NCBI GenBank assembly: GCA_910588405.1 | Contig: CAJUPT010000056.1 | Span: 9,781-23,825, forward strand | Source: an uncultured Lachnospiraceae bacterium | GTDB lineage: Bacteria; Bacillota; Clostridia; Lachnospirales; Lachnospiraceae | Length of the DNA: 14,045 bases | Direction of reading: 5' to 3' | Shown: positions 7,233-13,961 of the stretch, in pieces | Numbering within the stretch: the stretch's first letter is position 1 | How the letters are laid out: each line of letters begins with the position of its first letter | Notes under the pieces: model-generated | Told to the model about the DNA's origin: nothing | Databases searched by the model: none | The model's input: the letters and a program-made list of their open reading frames with translations, nothing else | Translations under genes and position numbers: made by a program

Positions 7233-8408
7233 ATGTTTCAATTACTGTTGGTGATCATTTATCTGGCATTTATCAGCCTGGGGCTTCCGGACTCTCTGTT
7301 GGGTTCCGCATGGCCTGCCATGTATCAGGAGTTCTCGGTGCCTGTCTCCTATGCAGGCGGGATTTCCATGATTATTGCCGTGGGAACTATTATTTCCAGC
7401 CTGCAAAGCGACAGGCTGACAAAGAGATTTGGGACGGGAATGGTTACGGCTGTCAGCGTGCTGATGACCGCCGCCGCGCTGTTTGGGTTTTCCGTCAGCC
7501 ACTCCTATGCCGCCTTATGCCTGTGGGCAATTCCCTACGGGCTGGGGGCCGGGAGCGTGGACGCTTCCTTAAATAATTATGTAGCGCTCCATTATGCAAG
7601 CAGGCATATGAGCTGGCTCCATTGTATGTGGGGCGTCGGCGCTTCCCTTGGGCCTTACATTATGGGGTATGCGCTGACTGGCGGACAGGGCTGGAATATG
7701 GGTTATCGCTATATCGCCATCCTTCAGATTATATTGACCGCTCTACTGCTGTTTAGTCTGCCTTTGTGGAACAGACAGAAGGCTGACGGCCAGGAGATGT
7801 CTGATGGGGAGGGCAGCGCCCAATCCCTGTCCTTACGGCAGGTGGTGAACATTCCGGGGGCGAAAGAAGTGATGGTATCCTTTTTTTGTTACTGCGCCCT
7901 GGAACAGACGTCCGGTCTGTGGGCAAGCAGCTATCTTGTGCTGCGCCAGGGCCTTTCGGCAGAAACTGCTGCCGGATTTGCCAGCCTGTTTTATGTCGGC
8001 ATTACGGTGGGAAGGGCGTTAGGCGGATTTCTGACGGTGAAGCTGAATGATACGCAGATGATACGGCTGGGACAGGGGATCATTTTGGCCGGCGTTGTCT
8101 TTTTGCTGCTGCCCCTTGGTGACGGGGGCGCATTGGCAGGTCTGATTTTGGTGGGACTGGGCTGCGCACCGATTTATCCTTCCATCATCCATTCCACGCC
8201 AGCGCATTTTGGGGCGGATAAGTCCCAGGCCATGATCGGCGTGCAGATGGCTTCCGCTTATGTGGGAACCTGTGTGATGCCGCCGATCTTCGGCTTTATC
8301 GCGAATCATACCGGCGTTTTCCTGTTTCCGGTTTATCTGCTGGCTATATTGGTGTTAATGGCGGCGATGCATGAACGGATGCTAACAAGGACAATTTCTC
8401 CAAAATGA
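7233..8408 (+). CDS. Major facilitator superfamily transporter
   Basis: A 391-residue integral membrane protein with about twelve hydrophobic spans in two halves and a polar central loop near residues 175-205. After the first span comes LGLPDSLLGSAWP, and the loop between spans 2 and 3 holds SDRLTKRFGTG, the MFS motif A (G/S-x-x-x-D-R-x-x-R/K-R). The C-terminal half repeats a related pattern (GRALGGFLTVKL). The Asp residue in the first span and the overall order resemble sugar or drug MFS proteins, but substrate and direction cannot be assigned. AGGAGG at 7219-7224 lies 8 bases before ATG 7233. It is divergent from the AraC regulator and is the most likely regulated target; together with the glycosyltransferase this suggests handling of a sugar or glycosylated small molecule. 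A GNAT gene follows 67 bp downstream and may be read through. Confidence 0.9.
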   Translation: MFQLLLVIIYLAFISLGLPDSLLGSAWPAMYQEFSVPVSYAGGISMIIAVGTIISSLQSDRLTKRFGTGMVTAVSVLMTAAALFGFSVSHSYAALCLWAIPYGLGAGSVDASLNNYVALHYASRHMSWLHCMWGVGASLGPYIMGYALTGGQGWNMGYRYIAILQIILTALLLFSLPLWNRQKADGQEMSDGEGSAQSLSLRQVVNIPGAKEVMVSFFCYCALEQTSGLWASSYLVLRQGLSAETAAGFASLFYVGITVGRALGGFLTVKLNDTQMIRLGQGIILAGVVFLLLPLGDGGALAGLILVGLGCAPIYPSIIHSTPAHFGADKSQAMIGVQMASAYVGTCVMPPIFGFIANHTGVFLFPVYLLAILVLMAAMHERMLTRTISPK

Positions 8409-8475
8409 AAATGGACCTTTTGACACCCGAATCAATAGAATAATGAATATAAAAAACAAAGGAGAGATTTTTCGT

Positions 8476-8922
8476 ATGAGTATTATAATAAGAGAGATGA
8501 TTGACACGGACAGAAAAGCTGTCTTTGATATGATGAAGGTATTTTACGCTTCCCCTGCGGTCGCCACCAATGGGTCTGACGAGGTGTTTCAGGCGGATAT
8601 TGATCATTGCATCGGAGCTTGTCCTTATCTGGAAGGATATGTGTTCCAGGATGAACAGGGGATTCAGGGATATGGGATGGTGGCGAAAAGCTTTTCTACT
8701 GAATACGGGAAGCTCTGTATCTGGATCGAGGATCTATATATCAAGGAGCCCTTTAGGGGAACGGGAATTGGAAGCAAATTTTTGGATTTTGTGGCGGGGC
8801 GATATCCTGGTACGATTTTAAAGCTGGAGGTGGAGAAGGAAAACGAACGGGCCATAAAGGTCTATGAAAAGTGCGGTTATGTGTCTCTACCCTATCATGA
8901 GATGCTAAAGAAAAACGGATAA
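8476..8922 (+). CDS. GNAT-family N-acetyltransferase
   Basis: A 148-residue single-domain GNAT. The acetyl-CoA pyrophosphate loop R-G-T-G-I-G is at residues 94-99, following the beta-4 strand IWIEDLYIKEPF. The later block LEVEKENERAIKVYEKCGYV (about 117-136) is the usual N-x-x-A-x-x-x-Y-E-K-x-G-F/Y motif B. The acceptor is unknown; it could be a small amine, amino acid or protein N-terminus. AAAGGAGAG at 8458-8466 precedes ATG 8476; an upstream in-frame ATG at 8443 has no ribosome binding site. A consensus TTGACA at 8420-8425 might serve as a -35, but no good -10 follows at the right distance, so the gene may be driven by its own weak promoter or by readthrough from the MFS gene. No membrane segment or signal peptide is present. 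Confidence 0.9.
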   Translation: MSIIIREMIDTDRKAVFDMMKVFYASPAVATNGSDEVFQADIDHCIGACPYLEGYVFQDEQGIQGYGMVAKSFSTEYGKLCIWIEDLYIKEPFRGTGIGSKFLDFVAGRYPGTILKLEVEKENERAIKVYEKCGYVSLPYHEMLKKNG

Positions 8923-8977
8923 ATGATGTTTCTGCTGTGATGTTTTTATTTTTCCTCTTTTCAAATTCTTCTGTTCA

Positions 8978-8986
8978 TGTTATTAT
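8978..8986 (+). promoter_or_regulatory. Extended -10 promoter ahead of the degV leader
   Basis: TGTTATTAT is an extended -10 element (TG-n-TATTAT, 5 of 6 matches) in AT-rich DNA, with no clear -35. Transcription would start near 8993, shortly before the structured segment at 9016-9148. Confidence 0.35.
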
Positions 8987-9015
8987 AAATAGTAATCAAA
9001 ACTATATGTCATGGA

Positions 9016-9148
9016 GTAAGCACGGCAAAATCTCATTTTGAAAGTTGCCAAATATAGAATACAGCAGTTTATTGACGGTAAACTATAAGGGTTTATGACA
9101 GGTAAAAAATGATGGTTTGTCACCTTTGTGTGTAGCGTCTGTGCTTAC
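9016..9148 (+). ncRNA. Candidate structured leader RNA upstream of degV
   Basis: GTAAGCACGG (9016-9025) can pair with CTGTGCTTAC (9139-9148) as a 10-bp closing helix with one G-U. Inside, AGTTTA (9066-9071) pairs with TAAACT (9079-9084), but that second arm can instead pair with GTTTA (9091-9095), so the two hairpins exclude one another. Further helices are possible: GGCAA/TTGCC (9024-9028, 9045-9049), CAAAA/TTTTG (9026-9030, 9036-9040) and TGACA/TGTCA (9096-9100, 9118-9122). The degV ribosome binding site lies 15 bases after the closing helix. It matches no riboswitch class I recognise. The pairing is by eye; covariation is untested. Confidence 0.35.
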
Positions 9149-9174
9149 GGACATGTTTGTTCAGGAGGAAAAAG

Positions 9175-10014
9175 ATGAGTTATAAAATTGTGGTGGACAG
9201 CTGCTGTGATTTGACGAAAGAACTAAAGCAGAGCGGTGTATTTCAGGTGATTCCGCTGACCCTGCAGGTGGGCGAGAAGTTTATTGTAGATGATGAGACC
9301 TTTGATCAGGCCGCATTTCTGAAAGCCGTGAAAGAATGCCCGGACTGCCCCAAATCTGCCTGCCCTTCTCCGGAGCAGTATAAAACGGCATACGAGGAAA
9401 ACGGAGATATGATTTTTGTGGTGACATTGTCTCAGCATCTCAGTGGTTCTTATAACAGCGCCGTATTGGCCAAAAACCTTTATATAGAGGAGCACGGGGA
9501 GGATAAGCAGATTCATATATTCAGCTCTGATTCGGCGGCCTGCGGCGAGACGCTGATTGCCATGAAGCTTCGGGAGCTGGCGGATCAGGGGAAAACCTTC
9601 GAGGAGATTGTGGAGGAAGTCGAGTATTTCAGAGATCATATGCTGACTTATTTTGTATTGGAAACCCTGGATTCGCTGAAGAAAAATGGCCGTCTTACCG
9701 GCGTACAGGCTCTTCTAGCTGCGGCGCTGAATATTAAACCGCTGATGGCGGGAGACCACGGCGTGATTGTCAAGCTGGACCAGGCAAGAGGCATCCGGAA
9801 AGCGCTGGGCAAGCTGGTGCAGCATCTGAGCAAAAGCGTAAAGGAGCCAGAGAGCAAGATACTGGGGATTTCTCACTGTAACTGCCCGGAGAGGGCGGAA
9901 TATGTCAAAGAACAGCTGTGTAAGCTGGTGAAATTTAAAGATGTCTATATCGCCGAGGCGGCCGGCGTGACCAGTCTGTATGCCAGCGATGGGGGCGTGG
10001 TGGTTACTGTTTAG
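9175..10014 (+). CDS. DegV family fatty-acid-binding protein
   Basis: A 279-residue DegV-type protein. The N-terminus YKIVVDSCCDLTKEL is the family hallmark (V-D-S-x-x-D-L). SPEQYKTAYEE and VVTLSQHLSGSYNSAVLA (about 83-100) form the lipid carboxylate-binding region, and LETLDSLKKNGRLTGVQALLAAALNIKPLM (about 162-191) is the conserved R-L-x-G helix segment between the two domains. Known relatives (for example FakB) bind fatty acids for phosphorylation by a FakA kinase; no kinase is encoded nearby, so the protein may serve a distant FakA. I chose ATG 9175 because AGGAGG (9163-9168) sits 6 bases upstream; the frame is also open further upstream. It is preceded by 252 bp with no gene but a possible RNA structure, and ends convergently with the cytidylate-kinase-like gene. 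Confidence 0.93.
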   Translation: MSYKIVVDSCCDLTKELKQSGVFQVIPLTLQVGEKFIVDDETFDQAAFLKAVKECPDCPKSACPSPEQYKTAYEENGDMIFVVTLSQHLSGSYNSAVLAKNLYIEEHGEDKQIHIFSSDSAACGETLIAMKLRELADQGKTFEEIVEEVEYFRDHMLTYFVLETLDSLKKNGRLTGVQALLAAALNIKPLMAGDHGVIVKLDQARGIRKALGKLVQHLSKSVKEPESKILGISHCNCPERAEYVKEQLCKLVKFKDVYIAEAAGVTSLYASDGGVVVTV

Positions 10015-10068
10015 GTTTTGTATATCCTTGTGTTGCCAGAGGCGTTCGCTGCGTGTACCTAACATCAG

Positions 10069-10136
10069 AAAAGGGGCAGTCAAGAATCAGGTTCATGCCA
10101 AAGTTCAGAAAGAACCGGAAACAGACTGCCCCTTTT
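10069..10136. terminator. Large hairpin between the convergent degV and kinase-like genes
   Basis: AAAAGGGGCAGTC (10069-10081) and GACTGCCCCTTTT (10124-10136) form a perfect 13-bp stem. The 42-base loop contains a second pairing, GGTTC (10090-10094) with GAACC (10112-10116). The A-run and T-run at the two ends make it suitable as a bidirectional terminator. It lies 54 bp after degV and 2 bp beyond the kinase-like stop codon. Confidence 0.75.
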
Positions 10137-10138
10137 GA

Positions 10139-10768
10139 TCATATCTGTCCCATCATCCGTTTTACCGTCTGACAAATCACTTCTACGCAGCCGTCGTAGC
10201 CCAAAGTCAGACTGTTTAGGCATAAATCATAATTCGCGGGGTCATTCCATTTCTTTCCGGTGTAATGGAGGTAATATTCTGCCCGGACCTTATCGGTTTT
10301 CTGGATATGCTTTTCCATCTCTCGTTCAGAGCGCATGTACTCACTCATGCACTTACGCACACATTCGTCGTGAGGCGCATGGATGTAGACGCGGAGCAGA
10401 TTTTTCATGTCTTTTAAGATGAAATCGGAGCATCGGCCGATTACCACGTAGGACTGCTCTGTTGCCAGCTCTTTTAATACCTTTGCCTGATAATTAAACA
10501 GATTTTTATTGGAGGTAAACTCATCGTTCTCTGGTGGGAGCAGCTCTCCCTTGTAAACATTCTGGGTTACTTTGGTCAGAAAGGATTTTTTCAGCTTCTC
10601 GTCGGCTTGGGCAAACAGGGACTCGCTGATGCCGCTCTGTTCCGACGCCATGGTTAAAAGCTGCCGGTCAATGTAGGAAATCCCCAATTCCTTTGCAACC
10701 TGGTCTCCGATAATACTTCCTCCGCTTCCGCAATTTCTGGAAATCGTTATGACAAAATGTTTATTCAT
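10139..10768 (-). CDS. Cytidylate kinase-like family protein
   Basis: A 209-residue P-loop protein of the cytidylate-kinase-like family common in Clostridia, distinct from true Cmk. ITISRNCGSGGSIIG (about 8-22) is the nucleotide-binding loop and KELGISYIDRQLL follows as in NMP kinases. VVIGRCSDFIL (about 107-117) and LLRVYIHAPHDECVRKCM (about 123-140) match the second core strand and the arginine-rich lid region. WNDPANYDLCLNSLTLGYDGCVEVI is the typical C-terminal block. The substrate is not established for this family; nucleotide phosphorylation is inferred. On the minus strand, AATAGGAGG precedes ATG 10768 closely. Upstream lies an unusually long leader of about 220 nt full of hairpins, and an extended -10 is found beyond it. 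The gene is probably monocistronic and ends in the shared hairpin. Confidence 0.88.
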   Translation of the reverse strand: MNKHFVITISRNCGSGGSIIGDQVAKELGISYIDRQLLTMASEQSGISESLFAQADEKLKKSFLTKVTQNVYKGELLPPENDEFTSNKNLFNYQAKVLKELATEQSYVVIGRCSDFILKDMKNLLRVYIHAPHDECVRKCMSEYMRSEREMEKHIQKTDKVRAEYYLHYTGKKWNDPANYDLCLNSLTLGYDGCVEVICQTVKRMMGQI

Positions 10769-10786
10769 AATAAAATCCTCCTATTA

Positions 10787-10799
10787 ATAGTTCCGCTAC
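10787..10799 (-). repeat. GTAGCGGAACTAT motif shared with the gpr leader
   Basis: On the minus strand this 13-mer is identical to 40-54 (within copy 1) and to 143-155 (copy 2, gpr leader). In both genes it is followed within a few bases by ATAGGAG, the ribosome binding site. Two further AGCGGAA cores occur in the same orientation at 10823-10829 and 10838-10844. Confidence 0.7.
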
Positions 10800-10846
10800 A
10801 GTCCTTCCGGGGCTGTATGGACTTCCGCTGATTTAAGTTCCGCTGT

Positions 10847-10981
10847 TTTGATATCATAGGAAAGTCCTTCGAACTTCCCTATGATATCAAAGGCCCTCCG
10901 GGCAGGATCGCACTGCGGCGGAAAGGTAAAATGTCGCCAGGGCGACCCGCCGCAGGCGGAGAATCTGCCAAAGGCAGATTC
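10847..10981 (-). repeat. Cluster of five hairpins in the leader of the kinase-like gene
   Basis: Five inverted repeats lie nearly end to end: 10847-10865 with 10873-10891 (19-bp arms, one mismatch, core TTTGATATCATAGG); 10893-10896 with 10900-10903 (GCCC/GGGC); GTCGCC/GGCGAC (10933-10938, 10941-10946); CCGCC/GGCGG (10947-10951, 10955-10959); and GAATCTGCC/GGCAGATTC (10961-10969, 10973-10981). They resemble mobile intergenic palindromes, or a structured 5' UTR. Nothing in the stretch is coding. The remainder of the 10769-11178 gap holds the AGCGGAA motifs and two possible promoters. Confidence 0.75.
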
Positions 10982-10995
10982 TTATTCATAGTATG

Positions 10996-11004
10996 AGTAT
11001 AACA
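10996..11004 (-). promoter_or_regulatory. Extended -10 promoter for the kinase-like gene
   Basis: On the minus strand the sequence reads TGTTATACT, an extended -10 (TG-n-TATACT), with no convincing -35. Transcription would start near 10989 and produce a leader of about 220 nt carrying all five hairpins. Confidence 0.35.
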
Positions 11005-11073
11005 TGTTATGGGAAGAATTGCATTAAATTTTGTGAATTTACAGTGAAGTATATAGATATTTTTATATGGGTT

Positions 11074-11082
11074 TGCTAGAAT
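11074..11082 (+). promoter_or_regulatory. Possible extended -10 of the response regulator gene
   Basis: TGCTAGAAT fits TG-n-TAGAAT, with no clear -35, about 97 bp before the ATG. Nearby TATATA runs make the exact -10 uncertain. Confidence 0.3.
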
Positions 11083-11178
11083 ATACTATATATATAAGCT
11101 TTTCCGGCATAAATGTTGTGTGCCTATATGGAAGAGTTTCTGCTTGTTGAGTGACATATTTTCAGAGGAGATGGCGAG

Positions 11179-11859
11179 ATGGACGCATTGAAAATACTTG
11201 TGGTAGACGATGAGAGTCGGATGCGGAAGCTGGTAAAGGATTTTCTTGTGAAAAAAGGATATGAGGTGGCGGAAGCCGGAGACGGAGAGGAAGCACTGGA
11301 AATTTTTTGGGGAGATCCGAAAATTGCGCTGGTGATTCTGGATGTGATGATGCCTAAGCTTGACGGCTGGGAGGTGTGCAAGCAGATCAGAAAGCAATCC
11401 TCTGTTCCGGTGATTATGTTAACGGCTCGAGCTGACGAGAGAGACGAGCTGCTAGGTTTCGAGCTGGGCGTGGATGAGTATATCTCCAAACCATTCAGCC
11501 CGAAGATTCTGGTCGCCCGTGTGGAAGCGATTTTAAGAAGAACAGGAACATTGTCAGAGGAAACCCGGATCGAATGCGATGGAATCGTAGTGGATATCGT
11601 TGCTCACCAGGTGTTTGTAGACGGAACACCTGTCGAATTGAGCTTTAAAGAATTTGAGCTGCTCAGTTACTTTTTGCAGAATCAGGGAATCGCATTGTCC
11701 CGAGAAAAGATTCTGAATAATGTATGGAACTATGACTATTTCGGCGACGCCCGCACTATCGACACCCATGTGAAAAAACTGCGCAGCAAATTAGGAAAAA
11801 AAGGGGAATATATACGAACTATCTGGGGGATGGGGTATAAATTTGAGGTGAACGGATAA
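11179..11859 (+). CDS. OmpR/PhoB-family response regulator
   Basis: A 226-residue two-domain response regulator. Receiver domain (about 4-120): acidic pair Asp10-Asp11, phosphoacceptor Asp55 in LVILDVMMPKLDGWEV, Thr82 in VIMLTA and Lys104 in YISKPF, all canonical. The C-terminal winged helix (about 128-225) has ELSFKEFELLSYFLQNQGIALSREKIL and the recognition-helix region ARTIDTHVKKLRSKLGKKGEYIRTIWGMGYKF. It should bind direct-repeat promoter sites after phosphorylation. GAGGAG at 11165-11170 precedes ATG 11179 with 8-bp spacing. The partner histidine kinase normally encoded directly downstream is missing; instead non-coding AT-rich DNA and a transposase remnant follow. It is therefore an orphan, possibly made so by an insertion and deletion, or it is served by a kinase elsewhere. 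Confidence 0.95.
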   Translation: MDALKILVVDDESRMRKLVKDFLVKKGYEVAEAGDGEEALEIFWGDPKIALVILDVMMPKLDGWEVCKQIRKQSSVPVIMLTARADERDELLGFELGVDEYISKPFSPKILVARVEAILRRTGTLSEETRIECDGIVVDIVAHQVFVDGTPVELSFKEFELLSYFLQNQGIALSREKILNNVWNYDYFGDARTIDTHVKKLRSKLGKKGEYIRTIWGMGYKFEVNG

Positions 11860-12022
11860 AGCCTTGGCCGAAAAAACCAAGCATTTATCAGGGTTTGCGG
11901 GACTTTGAGATTTTTTTGACAGGGCGGTTACTACCAAAACCGAAAATTTTTGAGCCCATGTATTATATTTTCTCCCTTTATGTTTTTTGGTTCCATACTT
12001 TTCATTTATTTCTATTCCTATA

Positions 12023-12060
12023 AAGGGGGCTGGTTGGAGTAGGTTTCAACCAGCCCCCTT
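12023..12060. terminator. Strong 14-bp hairpin at the left edge of the transposase remnant
   Basis: AAGGGGGCTGGTTG (12023-12036) pairs perfectly with CAACCAGCCCCCTT (12047-12060) around a 10-base loop. It could end transcription from the response regulator side or be part of the insertion sequence end. It sits immediately before the point where transposase homology begins. Confidence 0.5.
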
Positions 12061-12064
12061 CTGT

Positions 12065-12463
12065 CAAAGGATGCGGCAAGGCCGTGTCTGCCCCAAAATG
12101 AAATGGGAATACAACAAAGAAACTAAAAAGTCCAAACGTGTCTGCCACTGTGACAATCCCTGCACCGCTTCTTCCTGCGGGAGAATGGTTTATATCTATC
12201 CGGAACAGAATCTCCGTGCATATCCCGGGACAGTCCGTGGCACGGAAGAATGGGATTCCAACTACAAAATCCGTGTGAATGTGGAAAAATCCATCAGCCA
12301 CTTTAAGGACAGCTACTGTGTTGCCGGGCGTAAAACACAGAATGAGAAAACACTCCACGCGGATTTACTGCTTGCCGGGATTGCCCAGTTGGTTACGGTA
12401 ATAGTTGCTGATAAAATCCATAAACATCAGTATATCCATAGCCTAAAACCCCTGATTGCGTAA
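12065..12463 (+). pseudogene. 3' remnant of a DDE transposase (IS4/IS1182-like group)
   Basis: About 132 C-terminal residues of a DDE transposase remain. A Cys-rich segment (VCHCDNPCTASSCGR) is followed by YPEQNLRAYPGTVRGTEEW, then YKIRVNVEKSISHFK, which fits the Y-(2)-R-(3)-E-(6)-K signature exactly; this Glu is the third catalytic acid. The two catalytic aspartates and the entire N-terminal half are absent. The frame is open upstream to 11987, but those residues are translated hairpin and AT-rich DNA and do not look like protein. The remnant is therefore a 5'-truncated, inactive gene. I found no clear terminal inverted repeats or target-site duplication. Its position after an orphan response regulator suggests it took part in losing the partner kinase. 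Confidence 0.8.
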
Positions 12464-13091
12464 GCATACGCAGGATTCATACTCTTTTACTGGAAGATAT
12501 TCCTATCTGTTTTATTTTCATGCTCCGTAGTCTCGTTTTCTACATACACTTCCAAAAAATTTGGTATGATTGAATTTTTCCCTTGTTGAGGTCGGTGTTT
12601 CGCAATTACCTATAGAATCCATCTGAAATGATAACTAATATAACTACTTTTTTATCGCCGCTTTAACGAATCATTAATATGTGGTGTTACTAATCAAATA
12701 CATAACTTAAGGGGCGGCAACCTATCCATATTTTAGTGAGCCATATGAAAGAAAAATTATTATCAGTGAATAACAGATTGTAATAAAAATATTTGGGTAC
12801 GAAATAAAAAATAAATTCGAATGACATTAAATGATTCCCATAAGTGCTTTAGAATGGTTTGGATAAAAAATATATGCTTTGATATTTTCTTTGTTCGCAA
12901 AGATTGATCGTATGCGGGAACGACGCATCGAATGAGGGAGGATTTTAAAATATTGAGTCAGATATAAAAGTTTGGTTTATGCGCTTCCATGAATCTTATT
13001 GAATTTTAAATTCAGTATTGTATCTTTGATGATTGGATGGTAAAATAAAAGAAAAAGGATTCCGCTTGTAAATGGTTTGGAGGGAAAGAGG
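12464..13091. other. AT-rich gene-free stretch
   Basis: About 630 bp with no convincing gene on either strand; stops are frequent in all frames. It holds a small hairpin at the transposase stop (GCGTA/TACGC, 12458-12471), an imperfect stem around ATGCG/CGCAT near 12913-12929, a GGGAGGATTTT site near 12938-12948 with only a very short frame behind it, and a TGAATTTTAAATTCA palindrome at 13000-13014. The first part is probably insertion sequence debris. Confidence 0.6.
12999..13026 (+). promoter_or_regulatory. Weak promoter with overlapping palindrome before the Rpn-type gene
   Basis: TTGAAT (12999-13004) and TATCTT (13021-13026) are 16 bp apart, each 4 of 6 to consensus. The 15-bp palindrome TGAATTTTAAATTCA (13000-13014) overlaps the -35 and could be an operator. 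Confidence 0.25.
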
Positions 13092-13961
13092 GTGGATAAA
13101 ATGAACCCGAATGAAAAGATGAGCGCAGAAGAAAAAGAGAACCCGGATGAAATAATGAACCGGATAAACTGGGACGAAATCGGCATCACGGATGATTTTA
13201 TGTTTGGAAAAGTGATGCAGAACCCGAAGTTATGCAAGAAGCTTTTAGAAACGATATTGGGGATTGAAATTGAGAAAATTGAGTATCCGGAAAAGCAGAC
13301 GGCAATTGACTTAGCGAAGGAGGCGAAGGGGATACGGCTTGATGTTTATGTAGCCGGTAACGATGTTGTATATAACATTGAGATGCAAGCCCGTAATACC
13401 CATGAACTCCCTAAACGTGCCAGGTACTATTCGGGATTAATTGATATGAACCTGATTGACAAAGGCGTAAACTATAAGAAGCTGAACCAGAGTTTTGTCA
13501 TATTCATCTGTACGTTTGATTTATTCGGGGAGAGCCGCCACCGCTATACTTTTGAGAACCTGTGCCGGGAAGATAAGGAATTGCCTTTAGGCGACGGGGC
13601 AGCGAAAATATTCTTAAACGCAAAAGGGACGATGGACGACGTAAGCCCGGAGTTAAAAGCGTTTTTGGATTACGTGGCTGGCCAGAAAAGTGATGATGGC
13701 TTTGTAAACGAAGTGGATAATGAAGTGAAAAGGGTAAGGGAAAACAAGGAATGGAGGCGGGACTATATGACTTTGTTAATGCGTGACCAGGAGAAATTCG
13801 AACAGGGGCTTGAACAGGGGCTTGAACAGGGGCTTGAACAGGGGCTTGAACAAGGTAAACGAGAAATGGTTATTCAGCTGATTCGTGACGGAGTGCTTAC
13901 GGTCAGGGAAGGCGCTGACCGGCTTCAAATGATTGAGGCTGACATAGAAAAGTATTTATAA
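13092..13961 (+). CDS. Rpn family PD-(D/E)XK nuclease / putative transposase
   Basis: A 289-residue member of the PD-(D/E)XK group annotated as Rpn recombination-promoting nuclease or putative transposase. ITDDFMFGKVMQNPKLCKKLLE (about 32-53) is the family N-terminal block. The catalytic core is GIRLDVYV (Asp84) and VYNIEMQAR (Glu97-x-Gln99), the E-x-Q variant of D/E-x-K. RARYYSGLIDMNLIDKGVNYKKLNQSFVIFICTFDLF follows as in relatives. Near residue 237 begins the repeat EQGL, four full copies and one partial, encoded by a perfect 12-bp tandem repeat, then a short helical tail. Relatives act in recA-independent recombination, and related genes are abundant and variable in gut bacteria. The start is uncertain: GGAGG (13079-13083) fits GTG 13092, while ATG 13101 or TTG 13077 are possible. 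It stands alone next to insertion-sequence debris. Confidence 0.88.
   Translation: MDKMNPNEKMSAEEKENPDEIMNRINWDEIGITDDFMFGKVMQNPKLCKKLLETILGIEIEKIEYPEKQTAIDLAKEAKGIRLDVYVAGNDVVYNIEMQARNTHELPKRARYYSGLIDMNLIDKGVNYKKLNQSFVIFICTFDLFGESRHRYTFENLCREDKELPLGDGAAKIFLNAKGTMDDVSPELKAFLDYVAGQKSDDGFVNEVDNEVKRVRENKEWRRDYMTLLMRDQEKFEQGLEQGLEQGLEQGLEQGKREMVIQLIRDGVLTVREGADRLQMIEADIEKYL
13800..13847 (+). repeat. Perfect 12-bp tandem repeat in the Rpn-type gene (4 copies)
   Basis: GAACAGGGGCTT occurs four times without a mismatch (13800, 13812, 13824, 13836), followed by a partial copy GAACAAGG. Each unit encodes Glu-Gln-Gly-Leu. Slippage would change protein length by four residues per unit without shifting the frame. 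Confidence 0.97.

Noticed and set aside
8420..8448. TTGACA box before the GNAT gene as a promoter
   Set aside because: The -35 is perfect, but 15-18 bp downstream there is no hexamer resembling TATAAT, so it is mentioned only in the gene entry.
11863..11881. CTTGG/CCAAG hairpin after the response regulator as a terminator
   Set aside because: The stem is only 5 bp and no T-run follows directly; the run of seven T lies about 30 bases further on.
12002..12358. 118-codon minus-strand frame across the transposase remnant
   Set aside because: The plus-strand frame carries the Y-R-E-K transposase signature; the minus frame is its shadow.
13060..13066. Another TTCCGCT word before the Rpn-type gene
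   Set aside because: Only 7 bases match and the flanks differ from the shared leader motif, so chance is sufficient.
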